Shown in pieces: positions 46,901-54,993 of a stretch of 64,000 bases of DNA. Numbering within the stretch: position 1 is the stretch's first letter; every line of letters starts with the position of its first letter. Origin of the DNA: CAYNRE01 sp964399535 (GTDB lineage: Bacteria; Planctomycetota; Planctomycetia; Pirellulales; CAYNRE01); the NCBI GenBank assembly GCA_964399535.1, contig CAYNRE010000027.1, forward strand, positions 62,001-126,000, in the 5' to 3' direction. A program made the translations under genes and the position numbers. Below the pieces are notes generated by a model. The model had not been told where the DNA came from and ran no database searches. It worked only from the letters and a program-made list of their open reading frames with translations.

Positions 46901-47386
46901 TCGGAACCTTCCGATTGGTCTTACGACTCGTTCGACGAAGTACCCGACCCGTCGGCAGCGCCGTCCGACTCACCAATGGCTGGAAGCGACCGTTCGTCCG
47001 ATCATTGGCTGGGGCGATTCTCGGAGCGAACTCGCGGCAGCCTCCGCCGGTGGCTTCCCTGGAAACGGCGTGAGTCGGGCGATACTTCAGACTCCGAATT
47101 CGGCTCCCGGGAACCGGCGGCCCCCCAGCGGGCTCCGCAGGTTGCCTTGCCCGAGACGGACGAGCCGGAAGCGAGGTGGCCCGCCCAGTCGGGCGAAGAG
47201 CCAGTCGATTTGGAGCCCGAGCGGCGCGGCTCGCGCGATCACCGGCGCGGTAGCTGGGGGCGAAGCTGGTGGCCGTGGCGACGGGCCGACGACCGGCCCA
47301 GCGAGCGGGCCGAAGAGCGGGCCGAACTTCCGGAAGTCGAATCCTGGGACTGGGAACCGGAGTCGTCCGGGGCGGACAGGCGGTAG
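43937..47386 (+). CDS. Membrane protein resembling a TIGR03546-TIGR03545 fusion with long disordered tail
   Basis: 1149 residues. The N-terminal 140 residues form a multi-span domain (LLLVAAVLMRVNLPVLLVAF, LVWGGALGWLLARWVRHLAR) that resembles the TIGR03546 family. A further membrane span (residues about 190-215) leads into an AsmA-like beta domain with RAQFTAESIRWNLLSGRLSA and later LQIDSLAPEFGWGEKAVVHV, resembling TIGR03545, a family usually encoded by the adjacent gene. From about residue 600 to the end the protein is Pro/Glu/Ala/Ser-rich and disordered, with Arg/Ser/Trp-rich blocks near the C terminus. Start ATG 43937. A role in envelope lipid transport is only a guess from AsmA likeness. 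Confidence 0.75.
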   Translation: MYDWIEKAAASLRGGQRPSSLAWAALLGLSAGVVCGPNLSCALLLVAAVLMRVNLPVLLVAFGLGTLLGWAGTGLTYATGVVLLDTLGLRAPLAAGGTWLPLALLDLDRYVVTGGLVWGGALGWLLARWVRHLARRQIGQLRRGQAEGATASWDREQSPPQQRAQLLLARLAWGKALGPATLPLATRWLGFGQAVGLATIVLAAWAGQGVIERRIVATVLCPELAQASRAQFTAESIRWNLLSGRLSAERIHVVWPASAERGQQCGLHIEHLEASLVPGAALRGQIEVAEARLSGVHRWPATEAAPDATVEAGGTEGETAAQAGEVAAVAELEGSDEAAALEHTYPASPWVAGWARQWVSGWPAEQTRLLQVRQWIQAIEQLARHDLDSPGGADAQPAWQGYRRARAALAWDQPRLKIGHLQIDSLAPEFGWGEKAVVHVRHLNSRPVVAAKPTHLVALDPERTWALEVQLNLHQLSGRHDLRIEVADLPIEMINQAPALEHRMQVSRGKIRLAGSGWCDGQQLEVRLDLHLKEFRAQWHESAPLWGHPAAAWNQALADRESWYLRGALCGTWQSPQVALNAEQLSKDLCQQLVQSGHAELADSVAAAPASGSEPTDAPGSPASPQELAAVEPGVAAQGPAGPDEFVAATEPSGEPVEAPEPPRPLAKEQAGHEDQVPAPRTVEPAPRRRAPRPAVAQVIPDQRLAEEESNDPEAASIAPAELSHSQTGGDLSEALSTVASSSEPANDSAASVEPRAPGQLPPAVARAVPSRRGPETSVNPDESDSDAFDRLVEASTAEQPPPAAGAGDSVAGGDDDQSPRRAELMPPWLAPKVALRAAQAAGQEVPRVPGPIELERGSSWAPAPPAPDRATVARLSAARPVTVTEGPVLRVPTASGDPDFDELPDEPEQSSRPAPSSTRFAPRAIADPDASDPVASPPNRRSPPRPIEPAPEPWEEEAEQTREVLEDTSASWPGEESDLTAREAEPHSEPSDWSYDSFDEVPDPSAAPSDSPMAGSDRSSDHWLGRFSERTRGSLRRWLPWKRRESGDTSDSEFGSREPAAPQRAPQVALPETDEPEARWPAQSGEEPVDLEPERRGSRDHRRGSWGRSWWPWRRADDRPSERAEERAELPEVESWDWEPESSGADRR

Positions 47387-47513
47387 CCTGGCTTGGGCGG
47401 GTTTGCGCGGTTCGAAAATGCGTCCGCGGGGGCGCACCAGGCAACAGCGCGAACCAAACGTTTCAAGGCCCGTTGCAGGGGGGAACCGGTTGTTCTGGGC
47501 CCTGCCGCACCTG

Positions 47514-48857
47514 CTAGGGCTCTTCGCCTGCGGCGCCGACATCGCCTTCGGCTTCGACATCGCCCTCGGCTTCGGCATCGCCTTCGGCTGGCCGTTCACG
47601 CTCGACCGGGGCATCGCGAACTCTTCCCCGGCGGGGTTGGTCCTGTTCCGCGGCTTCGTCGCTCGGAGGTGGGGCCACCGCAACCGCGGCGGCCAGGCTG
47701 CTTTCGCGCAGGCACTGGACCAGGCCCGAGGGGCGTGCCAGATAGATACGGTCGTTGTCCAAATTGGTGTAGCGAATCGGAAGTTGAAGCAGCGAAAAGC
47801 GATTAAGAAGCCGGCCGGTAGCCCGGTCCAAGATCAGCATCTGTTGCAGCCCATCCGACAGATAGATTCGGTCCGGGCTGGCGGCGATGAATTGTCGGCC
47901 CTGGGGATAGGACCATCGCAAATTGCCCGAAGCGGCGTCGAGACAGAACGCGCCGGCCCCGCGTGTGGTGACCACCACGCTATCGCCCACCACCGCGGCG
48001 GGTTCGTAAATCGGGGCTCCCGTGAAGTAGCGCCACCGTTCGACGCCGTGCTGATCCTCCAGGGCGTAAACCGAGCGATCGACCGAGGTGAGATACAGCA
48101 ACGGTTTGCGATACGTCGGCGGCGCCGCGCACGACTCGTTCAGCCGGAACTCGAAATTCGTGCCCGGCTCGTGCATTCGGGCCACATACAGACGGCCGTT
48201 CAGCGTGGTCCAGGCGAACAGCTCCCCCAGAATCAGCGGTCGAGCCGCGGGTTGCCCCTTGGCACGATAGGAGATGGGCTGCGATTCGAGGATCGCCTTC
48301 GATTTGGCGATCGGATCGACAACGTCGGCCAGTTCGTGCAGATCGACTCGGTAGCTGATCAGCGTTCCGTCCAAAAGCGGGACGATCACACGGCGGTCGT
48401 CGAGGGCCGCCGGGGCGATCGGCTGGAACGGCAATCGCCGCTGCCACCAGATTCGGCCCGACTTGGCGTCGAGCATGTACAAGTCGTCGCCGTTGGCCGC
48501 CGCGACATAGTTCTGGAATCGCGCCGGCGCGGTAGTGGGGAACCGCCGGTCGCCTAACCGGGTCGACCAGAGGGTTCGCCCGGTTTCCGCATCGAGGGCG
48601 TGAATTAATCCGCCGTCCGACTGGGCAAAGAGCATGTCGCCGGCCAAGGTTAGACTAGCCAGGGCGTCGCTCCGGCCGTCGAGCGATACTTGCTGTGCCC
48701 ATGCGCGGTGCAGCCCATGGGCCAGGGCCTCTTCGCGGCGAATCAGCCCACTGGCGCTGGCTTGGCCCCGCGCCAGGCTCGCGGGCCCGGCGCTGGAAAG
48801 CACCAGGACGACGAGGGCCCAAGATTTCCACGGCGACCTACCAGGCGTGCGCAGCAT
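47514..48857 (-). CDS. Exported PQQ-binding-like beta-propeller protein
   Basis: 447 residues. Signal peptide WALVVLVLSSAGPASLARGQ near the N terminus, then an eight-bladed propeller of the PQQ/BamB type. Blade motifs recur: GLIHALDAETGRTLWSTRLG, LYMLDAKSGRIWWQRRLP, VYALEDQHGVERWRYFTG, and AFCLDAASGNLRWSYPQG. PQQ-type catalytic residues and the dehydrogenase subdomain are absent, so it is likely a scaffold or binding protein rather than a quinoprotein enzyme. The C-terminal 35 residues are an acidic Glu/Ala/Gly repeat. Start ATG 48855-48857; the frame is open to 48986 without homology. Confidence 0.88.
   Translation of the reverse strand: MLRTPGRSPWKSWALVVLVLSSAGPASLARGQASASGLIRREEALAHGLHRAWAQQVSLDGRSDALASLTLAGDMLFAQSDGGLIHALDAETGRTLWSTRLGDRRFPTTAPARFQNYVAAANGDDLYMLDAKSGRIWWQRRLPFQPIAPAALDDRRVIVPLLDGTLISYRVDLHELADVVDPIAKSKAILESQPISYRAKGQPAARPLILGELFAWTTLNGRLYVARMHEPGTNFEFRLNESCAAPPTYRKPLLYLTSVDRSVYALEDQHGVERWRYFTGAPIYEPAAVVGDSVVVTTRGAGAFCLDAASGNLRWSYPQGRQFIAASPDRIYLSDGLQQMLILDRATGRLLNRFSLLQLPIRYTNLDNDRIYLARPSGLVQCLRESSLAAAVAVAPPPSDEAAEQDQPRRGRVRDAPVERERPAEGDAEAEGDVEAEGDVGAAGEEP
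47538..47591. repeat. Three imperfect 18-bp repeats at the propeller gene's 3' end
   Basis: GACATCGCCTTCGGCTTC (47538-47555), GACATCGCCCTCGGCTTC (47556-47573) and GGCATCGCCTTCGGCTGG (47574-47591). On the minus strand they code for the acidic EGDVEA-type tail. Confidence 0.8.
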
Positions 48858-49253
48858 CGTCGGCTCCAGCCTCCAGAACCCCTTCCCGATGCGCTTGGCC
48901 CCGAGCGAAACGGGGGCCCACGGGTGAGGGGAATCGAATTCGTGCCAGCTCCATGATAATTGGCCGCCGAGCCAAACGAGCGGCAAGTTTTTCGACTTCT
49001 CACCGGGTGCTGGCGGCGAGAATGCCGCCGGTCAACCGACCAGTCGGGGGCCGGGTAGGGGGGACGCGGTTTCCGCGTCTCGGTTCCAACTCATTTCCCA
49101 AAAACGGCTTAGATGCGGCCCGAGGCGGTTGGCTAGTTTCAGGCTAGGCCCCTGGACCATGCCGACCGCGACTCTCTAACATGGCGCGGCTCTGCAGGTG
49201 ACGCGCCGTCGGTGGCCGTGTCTGAGCGGCGGAGCCCGGAATCGGACCCCCCC
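48858..49253. other. Divergent region between propeller gene and large unknown
   Basis: About 400 nt. A minus-strand TATCAT (48958 to 48953), 96 nt before the propeller ATG, could be a -10 box but lacks a good -35. No credible ORF. Confidence 0.35.
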
Positions 49254-52200
49254 ATGAGTGCATCCCCGACGCGACCCGCGCCCGACGGTTTGCCTCATTT
49301 GGCGGAGCTGTTGGCCTACCTGAACCTGTCCAGCGGCACGCCCGATCCCCGATTTCAGGCCCGGCTGAACGAACTGTTTGCCGCACTGGCCCAGCGCGAG
49401 GACGCCGACGAAGCGCCCTGGCGAATGGTGGGGCAGGTGCTTTCGGCCGAGCTCGAGCGGCTCGCCGGCACGGGGGGGCCCTGGTCCGACGTTTCCCAGG
49501 CCCGGGGAGTGCTCGCGCTCAGCTTCGACGTCGTCCTGCCGGCGTACCTGGAGCATCATCGCGACCTGTTATTTCACCAGACGGCCGAGTTTCTCTTTCA
49601 GCCGCTGTTCTTGGCCCGGGTTTTCGAGGCGGTGTTGGCCGCGCACCCGTTGGGGACCGACCAGGCGGCCGTCGTCGAGCAGGTGATTGGTTCGCTCAAC
49701 GATTTCCTGGGGCACCGCCCTGTGGCCGTTTTGCACAACGACCAGCGGATGGAGCCCTACGCGCACGAGCGGGTTCGCCCGGTGCCCGTATACCTGCGCG
49801 AGGTGGGGGTGGGCCGCGGGCCGTACGAGGAACTGCTCACGGCGGCTCTCGACATCCTTCGCGCTACCGATCGTGAGCTACTCGACGAAGGCTGCTTGGA
49901 CCTGGACCTGCTCGACGAGTTGGCCGTCGACCCCCGGGCCTACGACTTCGAGCACCCGGTCAACAAGCGGCCCAACTATCATTTCGGCCAGTGGGACCCG
50001 CATTTGCTCGATTCTCAGGGGCGCTACCGCCGCTTTGTGCTGGTTCAGGTAACGCTCGACGTGCTGGTCAGCCGGTTTCAGTCGCCCGGTGTGCGATGCC
50101 GCGACCAACTGGTTTGGGAATCGGCGGCCGTGTTGGCGGGCACGATGTTGATGTCGTCGTTAATGGGCGGCCGCAGCCCGGAGACCCACGATTCGACGGT
50201 GAGCCTGGCCAACCTGCTGCCGCGCATCGCGCGGCTGCGCGACCGGTTCTACGAATTCTGGATGACCCGCGTCGGTGGCTCGCATGGAGTGGCCTTGCGG
50301 GAGGAAGCGGGGCTGTTGCGGCAGCCGTTTGGCGGCGCGCGACAGTTCCTGAATCATGCCCTGGCCCGGCTCCGGGCACGGCAGCAACAACACGTTCACC
50401 TGGCGCGCATGTTCGCCCGGATGGGTTATCCGCAGGCCAGTCTGCGCCAGGCGGCGGTGGTGCCGGCGGCATCGGCCCGGATGACCGCCGAGATCGATTG
50501 CCGGATTGTGGCGGCCCATCACGCTGCGGAGCGCGGCCAATTGCCGTCGGCCGCGGCCCTGGTACCGCAGATTCAGGACCTGCTCGATCGCGCCATCGGC
50601 TGCGGGGCGCTGGTCGATCCCTGGAACATCCTGGGCTTTCAAGGGCAGTTTCCCATTTTCACGGCGCTCGAGAATTCGGTGCGCGACCACCGGGTCGACG
50701 AGCTGATCGCCCTGGTCGAGCGAATCTTTGGCCTTTACGCGCGGCTCATGGAAGACTCGGCCGCCGCGGGCGACGAGGGGTTGGCCACCCGGCTCGAGCG
50801 ATCGCTGGTCGCCTTGGCCGGCTGGTGGGACCAGTTCGCCACGAGCCAGGTAAGCGGCGTTCGGCGGCTTTCGGGCGCCGAACTGAGCCAGGCCGCGATT
50901 CAGGTCGCCCAGGCCCTGGGGGCCTGGCATCGGGCCGGCGCCGCCGCCGGCGATTTGGCGTTCTGGCGGCAGCATGTTGCCGCTTTCGGATCCCCCAAGT
51001 CGTATGCCCTGGTAATCAATGCCCTGCTCGAAAAGAACGACTTTGTCGCCTCGCTCGCGCTGCTGGTTCAATGGTTGTGCCGCGCCGACGAAATCGAGCT
51101 GGCCGACAGCGAGCACTCGTGGCACTCGCTCGTGTTGCGATGGGTGCGGCGGGTAGGGCGGGCCACGGCCGAGCAGCTACCGGGCGAGGCCTCGGCCGCC
51201 GCCTCGCAGCGCCGCTGGGGGCTGGTGCGCAAGCTGCTCGACTATATCGAAGCCAATGCCGAACAGTTCTGGCATGTTCCCCAGTTTCCCGAAGGATTGG
51301 GCATCGCTCGTTCGGGCCCCTCGGGTGCGGCGGCCGATGCCCCCTCGCTGGCCGATGAGCTGGAAACCGACGAACTCTTGGGAGCAGACGACGACACCTT
51401 GGGAGACGATTCCGAGCGGAACGACGATCTCGAGTTCGATGCCGACCCGTCTGACCCGGAAGGGTTCGAGAGCGACGACGAGGACGAGGAGGGGGACGAC
51501 GAGGATGACGAGCCGGGCGAGCACCTGTACCGGGCCGCCTACGAGAATGTGGTCTACCGCGACAGCACCCAAGACGGGGTCGAGGGAGACGTGCTCGACG
51601 ACGGCAGCGCGGGCGTGCCCGACGACCTTTGGGATTACGAGGGGCGCCGGCTGGAGCCCTGGTTGGCCCTGCTGACCACCGTGGCACAGGTCTGGAAGAC
51701 CCTGGCTGCCTGGAACCTGGAGGAAGCCCCGCACGATCCGGCCGCGGCCGCCAGCAGCGAGCGGGTCGAGTCGCTCGGGGCCTGGGGACGCCTGGCCGAG
51801 CGCAACCTGCAAGATTGGCTCCGCTTGCTCGAGGCGATCCATCGCCAGGGCTTGTCCGCCCCGCTGGGTACCCGCGAAGCGCTGATCGAATATGATCGTC
51901 GCCGGGGGATTAAACAAACCTTGCTCGAGCGGACCGTGGCCGGCATGGTCGAAACCGTGCAGGCTCAGCGGTTTCTGGCGGCGGCCTTGCCCGACGCCCA
52001 GCCCCAGCGGTCCGCCGGCGCCGAAGACAAGCTGGGGGTCGAGTTAATCCGCCGGCTGTTCGGCGGAGATCGGGCCGGTTTGCGGCAACAGTTGCCCGAG
52101 TTGCTACAGGCCATTTCGCAGCAGCGGCTGCTCTATTTGCCGCTGGGCAAAGGGGGCGATCCGCAGGAACTGGCCGCCACTCAAAGCCGGCTGCAGTTGC

Positions 52201-53399
52201 TCCGCGAGTTGGCGGTGGGGCTGCCCCGGCTGGGGCTGTTGAGCGAAACCCGGGAGCTGCTGGTAACTGCCCAGCAGGCCGAACGCATCAACCCGGTGGG
52301 GGAGGGTGCGGTAACCGAGTTCGACCGCTTGTTTCATCTGGCCTATCGCGGGTTGGTGGAAAGCCTGGTCGAATCGTCGCGCGACTGGCCCGCGCCGCGC
52401 GACCGCGATCCGTCGAGTTGGTGCGCGGCCGACGAGGACCTGGTCAGCTTTTTGCAGGCCGCCACCGAGTCGCTGCTGGTGCTCTGGCTCGACCATAGCC
52501 GCTCGCTCCGGCTCTCGGTGCTCGAGCGCGTGGCGGGCCAGGCCCGCTGGCAAACGCTGGTCGGCTTTGTGGAGCGCTACGGCCACGACCTGTTCACGGC
52601 CCGCTTCCTGGGGGTGGGCAATCTGCGCGCGATTACCGATACGGGCACCGCGGGCTGGTTAGCGCAGCTCGAGCGCAACCCGCCCGACGACCCCCCGCGT
52701 TTGCTCGACGAGTTGGGAACCCAGATTTCGCTGGAGGATGCGGCGCGGCAACTGGACATCGTGATTTCGGCCGTGCTGGAGAATTACGCCGAGTACCGCG
52801 ATTTCAACAGCACCACCACCCAGTCGGACCGCGGCGAGCTGCTTTACTCGTTTCTCGATTTTCTGAGGCTCAAAAGCCGCTACGACCGGGTGAGCTGGAA
52901 TCTCAAACCCGTGGTGTTGGCGCACCAGGTGCTCGAACGGCGCGGGCGTTCGGCCGCCGCCCAGCATTGGCGGCGCATCGTGGCCGAGCGCACCGCCGAA
53001 GCGGCCGACTGGCATTGGCAGCGGCTCGAAGAACTGCAGCAAAAGTATGGCATGAAGTTGCCCACGATCTCCGACCGCCTGGCCGAGCGATTCACGCGCC
53101 CCTTGGAGTTGGATTGCATTCGCGCCTTGGTGCGCCCAGCCATCGAAGAACAGAGCCAGGGACAGGCCGGGGAATCGTTTTCGCAGCTGGAACAGAAAAT
53201 TGCCGAATTCTCGCGGCAACCGACCGGCTCGGGATTGGATCTGCCAGGCTGGCTCTTGGCCCTCGAGCTGGAAGTGGAACAGGTGCGTTCCGGCGGAGAT
53301 GCCGGCACCGACGGCACCGAGGCGGGGCTGCTTATTCCCGCCTGGCGGTTGAGCCGGAGCGAAGTGCAAAGCCAATTGGAAGGGTGGCCCGAGTCTTGA
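49254..53399 (+). CDS. Large uncharacterised helical protein with acidic insert
   Basis: 1381 residues, no signal peptide or membrane span, no domain I recognise. It starts MSASPTRPAPDGLPHLAELL and is mostly alpha-helical, rich in Leu, Ala, Arg and Glu. A strongly acidic, probably disordered segment near residues 700-790 (DDEDEEGDDEDDEPG) divides it into two helical halves. A His/Asp motif, FEHPVNKRPNYHFGQWDPHL, stands out near residue 230. A GTG at 49212 would add 14 residues; neither start has a strong ribosome binding site. It is convergent with the repeat array and miaE. Function unknown. Confidence 0.8.
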   Translation: MSASPTRPAPDGLPHLAELLAYLNLSSGTPDPRFQARLNELFAALAQREDADEAPWRMVGQVLSAELERLAGTGGPWSDVSQARGVLALSFDVVLPAYLEHHRDLLFHQTAEFLFQPLFLARVFEAVLAAHPLGTDQAAVVEQVIGSLNDFLGHRPVAVLHNDQRMEPYAHERVRPVPVYLREVGVGRGPYEELLTAALDILRATDRELLDEGCLDLDLLDELAVDPRAYDFEHPVNKRPNYHFGQWDPHLLDSQGRYRRFVLVQVTLDVLVSRFQSPGVRCRDQLVWESAAVLAGTMLMSSLMGGRSPETHDSTVSLANLLPRIARLRDRFYEFWMTRVGGSHGVALREEAGLLRQPFGGARQFLNHALARLRARQQQHVHLARMFARMGYPQASLRQAAVVPAASARMTAEIDCRIVAAHHAAERGQLPSAAALVPQIQDLLDRAIGCGALVDPWNILGFQGQFPIFTALENSVRDHRVDELIALVERIFGLYARLMEDSAAAGDEGLATRLERSLVALAGWWDQFATSQVSGVRRLSGAELSQAAIQVAQALGAWHRAGAAAGDLAFWRQHVAAFGSPKSYALVINALLEKNDFVASLALLVQWLCRADEIELADSEHSWHSLVLRWVRRVGRATAEQLPGEASAAASQRRWGLVRKLLDYIEANAEQFWHVPQFPEGLGIARSGPSGAAADAPSLADELETDELLGADDDTLGDDSERNDDLEFDADPSDPEGFESDDEDEEGDDEDDEPGEHLYRAAYENVVYRDSTQDGVEGDVLDDGSAGVPDDLWDYEGRRLEPWLALLTTVAQVWKTLAAWNLEEAPHDPAAAASSERVESLGAWGRLAERNLQDWLRLLEAIHRQGLSAPLGTREALIEYDRRRGIKQTLLERTVAGMVETVQAQRFLAAALPDAQPQRSAGAEDKLGVELIRRLFGGDRAGLRQQLPELLQAISQQRLLYLPLGKGGDPQELAATQSRLQLLRELAVGLPRLGLLSETRELLVTAQQAERINPVGEGAVTEFDRLFHLAYRGLVESLVESSRDWPAPRDRDPSSWCAADEDLVSFLQAATESLLVLWLDHSRSLRLSVLERVAGQARWQTLVGFVERYGHDLFTARFLGVGNLRAITDTGTAGWLAQLERNPPDDPPRLLDELGTQISLEDAARQLDIVISAVLENYAEYRDFNSTTTQSDRGELLYSFLDFLRLKSRYDRVSWNLKPVVLAHQVLERRGRSAAAQHWRRIVAERTAEAADWHWQRLEELQQKYGMKLPTISDRLAERFTRPLELDCIRALVRPAIEEQSQGQAGESFSQLEQKIAEFSRQPTGSGLDLPGWLLALELEVEQVRSGGDAGTDGTEAGLLIPAWRLSRSEVQSQLEGWPES

Positions 53400-53436
53400 G
53401 CGCCGGGTAAGAACTTTGCGCGGGTCGCGTCGCGGC

Positions 53437-53465
53437 GACCTTGTTCGCGGTGACCTTGTTCGCGG
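53437..53465. repeat. Duplicated 14-bp sequence before the minisatellite
   Basis: GACCTTGTTCGCGG occurs at 53437-53450 and again at 53452-53465, identical copies separated by one base. Confidence 0.8.
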
Positions 53466-53472
53466 CGCTCAG

Positions 53473-53645
53473 CCAGCCGCGCATCTGCCTAGCCGCGCAT
53501 TTGCCTAGCCGCGCATCGGCCTAACTGTGCATCGGCCTAACTGTGCATCGGCCTAACTGTGCATCGGCCTAACTGTGCATCGGCCTAACTGTGCATCGGC
53601 CTAACTGTGCATCGGCCTAACTGTGCATCGGCCTAACTGTGCATC
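53473..53645. repeat. 16-bp tandem repeat array (minisatellite)
   Basis: Seven perfect copies of CTAACTGTGCATCGGC start at 53521, 53537, 53553, 53569, 53585, 53601 and 53617, with a partial eighth at 53633. Three diverged units of the form C(C/T)AGCCGCGCATNNGC precede them at 53473, 53489 and 53505. The last partial unit encodes the final residues Met-His-Ser and the stop codon of the minus-strand miaE gene. Confidence 0.95.
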
Positions 53646-54208
53646 CGCGGCAGGTCTTCCCCTTCGGCCACCAGGGCCGCTTCGGCCGCGGCCAGCTCGT
53701 GCAGCCGGACTTGGACCACTTCGGCCGGGGCAAACAGCTTGGCGAACTGAACATACGTGGCGTGATGCCGGGCTTCGCTCTCGAACAGGCCGCCATAGAA
53801 CCGAGCCAGCTCGGCGTCGGCCAGCCCGTCGCGCAATAGGGCGAACCGCTCGCAACTGCGGGCTTCGATCAAGGCCGCCACCAGGCAGCGATCGACCGCC
53901 CGGTGCGGCTCGCTGGGGCGAATCAGTTCGTGCAGCCGTTGGCCGTAGCGGCTGGGGCGCAGGCGGCGAAACGCAATGCCCCGCGCGGCCAAGAGGTCGA
54001 GCACCATTTTGAAGTGCTCGAGCTCCTCGCTGACTATCTCGGTCAATGCCCGGGCAAACGGTTCAGCGTCGACATAAGCGAAGATCAGATTCATCGCCAC
54101 GCCGGCGGCTTTTTTTTCGCAGTGGGCGTGGTCGATCAGCAGCTCGTCCAGGTGGGGCGTCACCGCCTGTAGCCAGCGCGAGGGCGTATCGCAAGCCAGG
54201 TTGAGCAT
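53633..54208 (-). CDS. miaE: tRNA-(ms2io6A)-hydroxylase MiaE
   Basis: 191-residue ferritin-like di-iron enzyme that hydroxylates the isopentenyl side chain of ms2i6A at tRNA position 37. It starts MLNLACDTPSRWLQAVTPHL, with the di-iron ligand helices in DELLIDHAHCEKKAAGVAMN, IVSEELEHFKMVLDLL, IEARSCERFALL and FESEARHHATYVQFA. ATG 54206-54208 is the first start giving homology. The last three residues and the TAG stop lie in the 16-bp repeat array, so the original C terminus may have been replaced by repeat sequence. Requires ms2i6A made by MiaA and MiaB, neither seen here. Confidence 0.92.
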   Translation of the reverse strand: MLNLACDTPSRWLQAVTPHLDELLIDHAHCEKKAAGVAMNLIFAYVDAEPFARALTEIVSEELEHFKMVLDLLAARGIAFRRLRPSRYGQRLHELIRPSEPHRAVDRCLVAALIEARSCERFALLRDGLADAELARFYGGLFESEARHHATYVQFAKLFAPAEVVQVRLHELAAAEAALVAEGEDLPRMHS

Positions 54209-54225
54209 TCGACATGGCCCTCCGG

Positions 54226-54678
54226 CTAGCGAGCCGGCGCAGGTGCCGGAGGAAGCGACCCCAGCAGGCTGTGAATCATGGCCAAGAATACGGGCTGCGC
54301 CACGGGCAGGTCTCGGTCTTCGGCCTGGCAAAACACCAGGTAGGTCGCCCCCGGCCGGCGAAAGACCCGCACCCAAGCCGAGCTGGTCAGGTCCAGACAG
54401 TAGAAGTTCATCTCCAGGCCCTGCATCGGTTCGCCCGCAACGGTTTCTTCGAGGGGCTCCAGATCCAGCTCGTTGTACACCTCGCGCATGGCCGAGACCG
54501 TTTCGCCCAGCAGCTGGGCCAGGTCGGCCTCGGCCGGGTGAACAGCGACCGACCAAAACGAACCGCTGGGGCTGCTGACCGTTACGTCGGGGCCGCCCGA
54601 GGCGGTCTCGCCGTCGTCGAGCGACCAATTCTCGGGGTACTGAAAGCGAATTCCAAGTCGGTCGTACAGGGCGGGCAT
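54226..54678 (-). CDS. Uncharacterised small protein, DcrB/DUF1795-like
   Basis: 150 residues starting MPALYDRLGIRFQYPENWSL. The pattern of a short beta domain with FWSVAVHPAEADLAQLLGET, then YNELDLEPLEETVAGEPMQG and TYLVFCQAEDRDL, resembles PsbP/DcrB-type folds, where such proteins bind or sense at the envelope, but no signal peptide is seen. It precedes miaE by 17 nt on the same strand, so the two are very likely co-transcribed. Start ATG 54676-54678. Confidence 0.65.
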   Translation of the reverse strand: MPALYDRLGIRFQYPENWSLDDGETASGGPDVTVSSPSGSFWSVAVHPAEADLAQLLGETVSAMREVYNELDLEPLEETVAGEPMQGLEMNFYCLDLTSSAWVRVFRRPGATYLVFCQAEDRDLPVAQPVFLAMIHSLLGSLPPAPAPAR

Positions 54679-54993
54679 GGTGAACCTGGGGCACTTGGCC
54701 GGAGCGATCGATTGCACAAGCCGACCGGCGAGCGGGCAAGCTGGTCAAATTGCGACGGCAGTCGCCCGGGCCGGCCGGCTCAAGGCCCGGCCCGCCCCGG
54801 TCCGTGCGCTCCAAGCTAGCATTGGCGGCGCTCGAGTGGGAAGGGGGGGAAGCCCGGGCTGATCTTGTGGCCTGGCACCCGTCCGACTAGCATTTCCGCC
54901 CGCGCCGGTTCGACGAAACTTGTCAGGGGGGAAGCGTGTGCTGCCGTGGCCGGCGCGGCCCGTCCTCTTTTCTGGTCCCAGGGCAAGTGGTCG
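54679..54993. other. Divergent region before the TPR lipoprotein gene
   Basis: About 315 nt with G-rich runs (GGGGGGG near 54843). The plus frame is open from 54865 into the lipoprotein gene. No convincing promoter, sigma-54 site or ORF. Confidence 0.3.

Noticed and set aside
53473..53645. CRISPR array
   Set aside because: The units are 16 bp and directly tandem with no spacers, so this is a minisatellite.
54108..54117. Run of eight T (A8 on the minus strand) inside miaE, seen as a possible pseudogene or slippage site
   Set aside because: It encodes the expected Lys-Lys after the conserved Cys-Glu, and the frame is intact on both sides.
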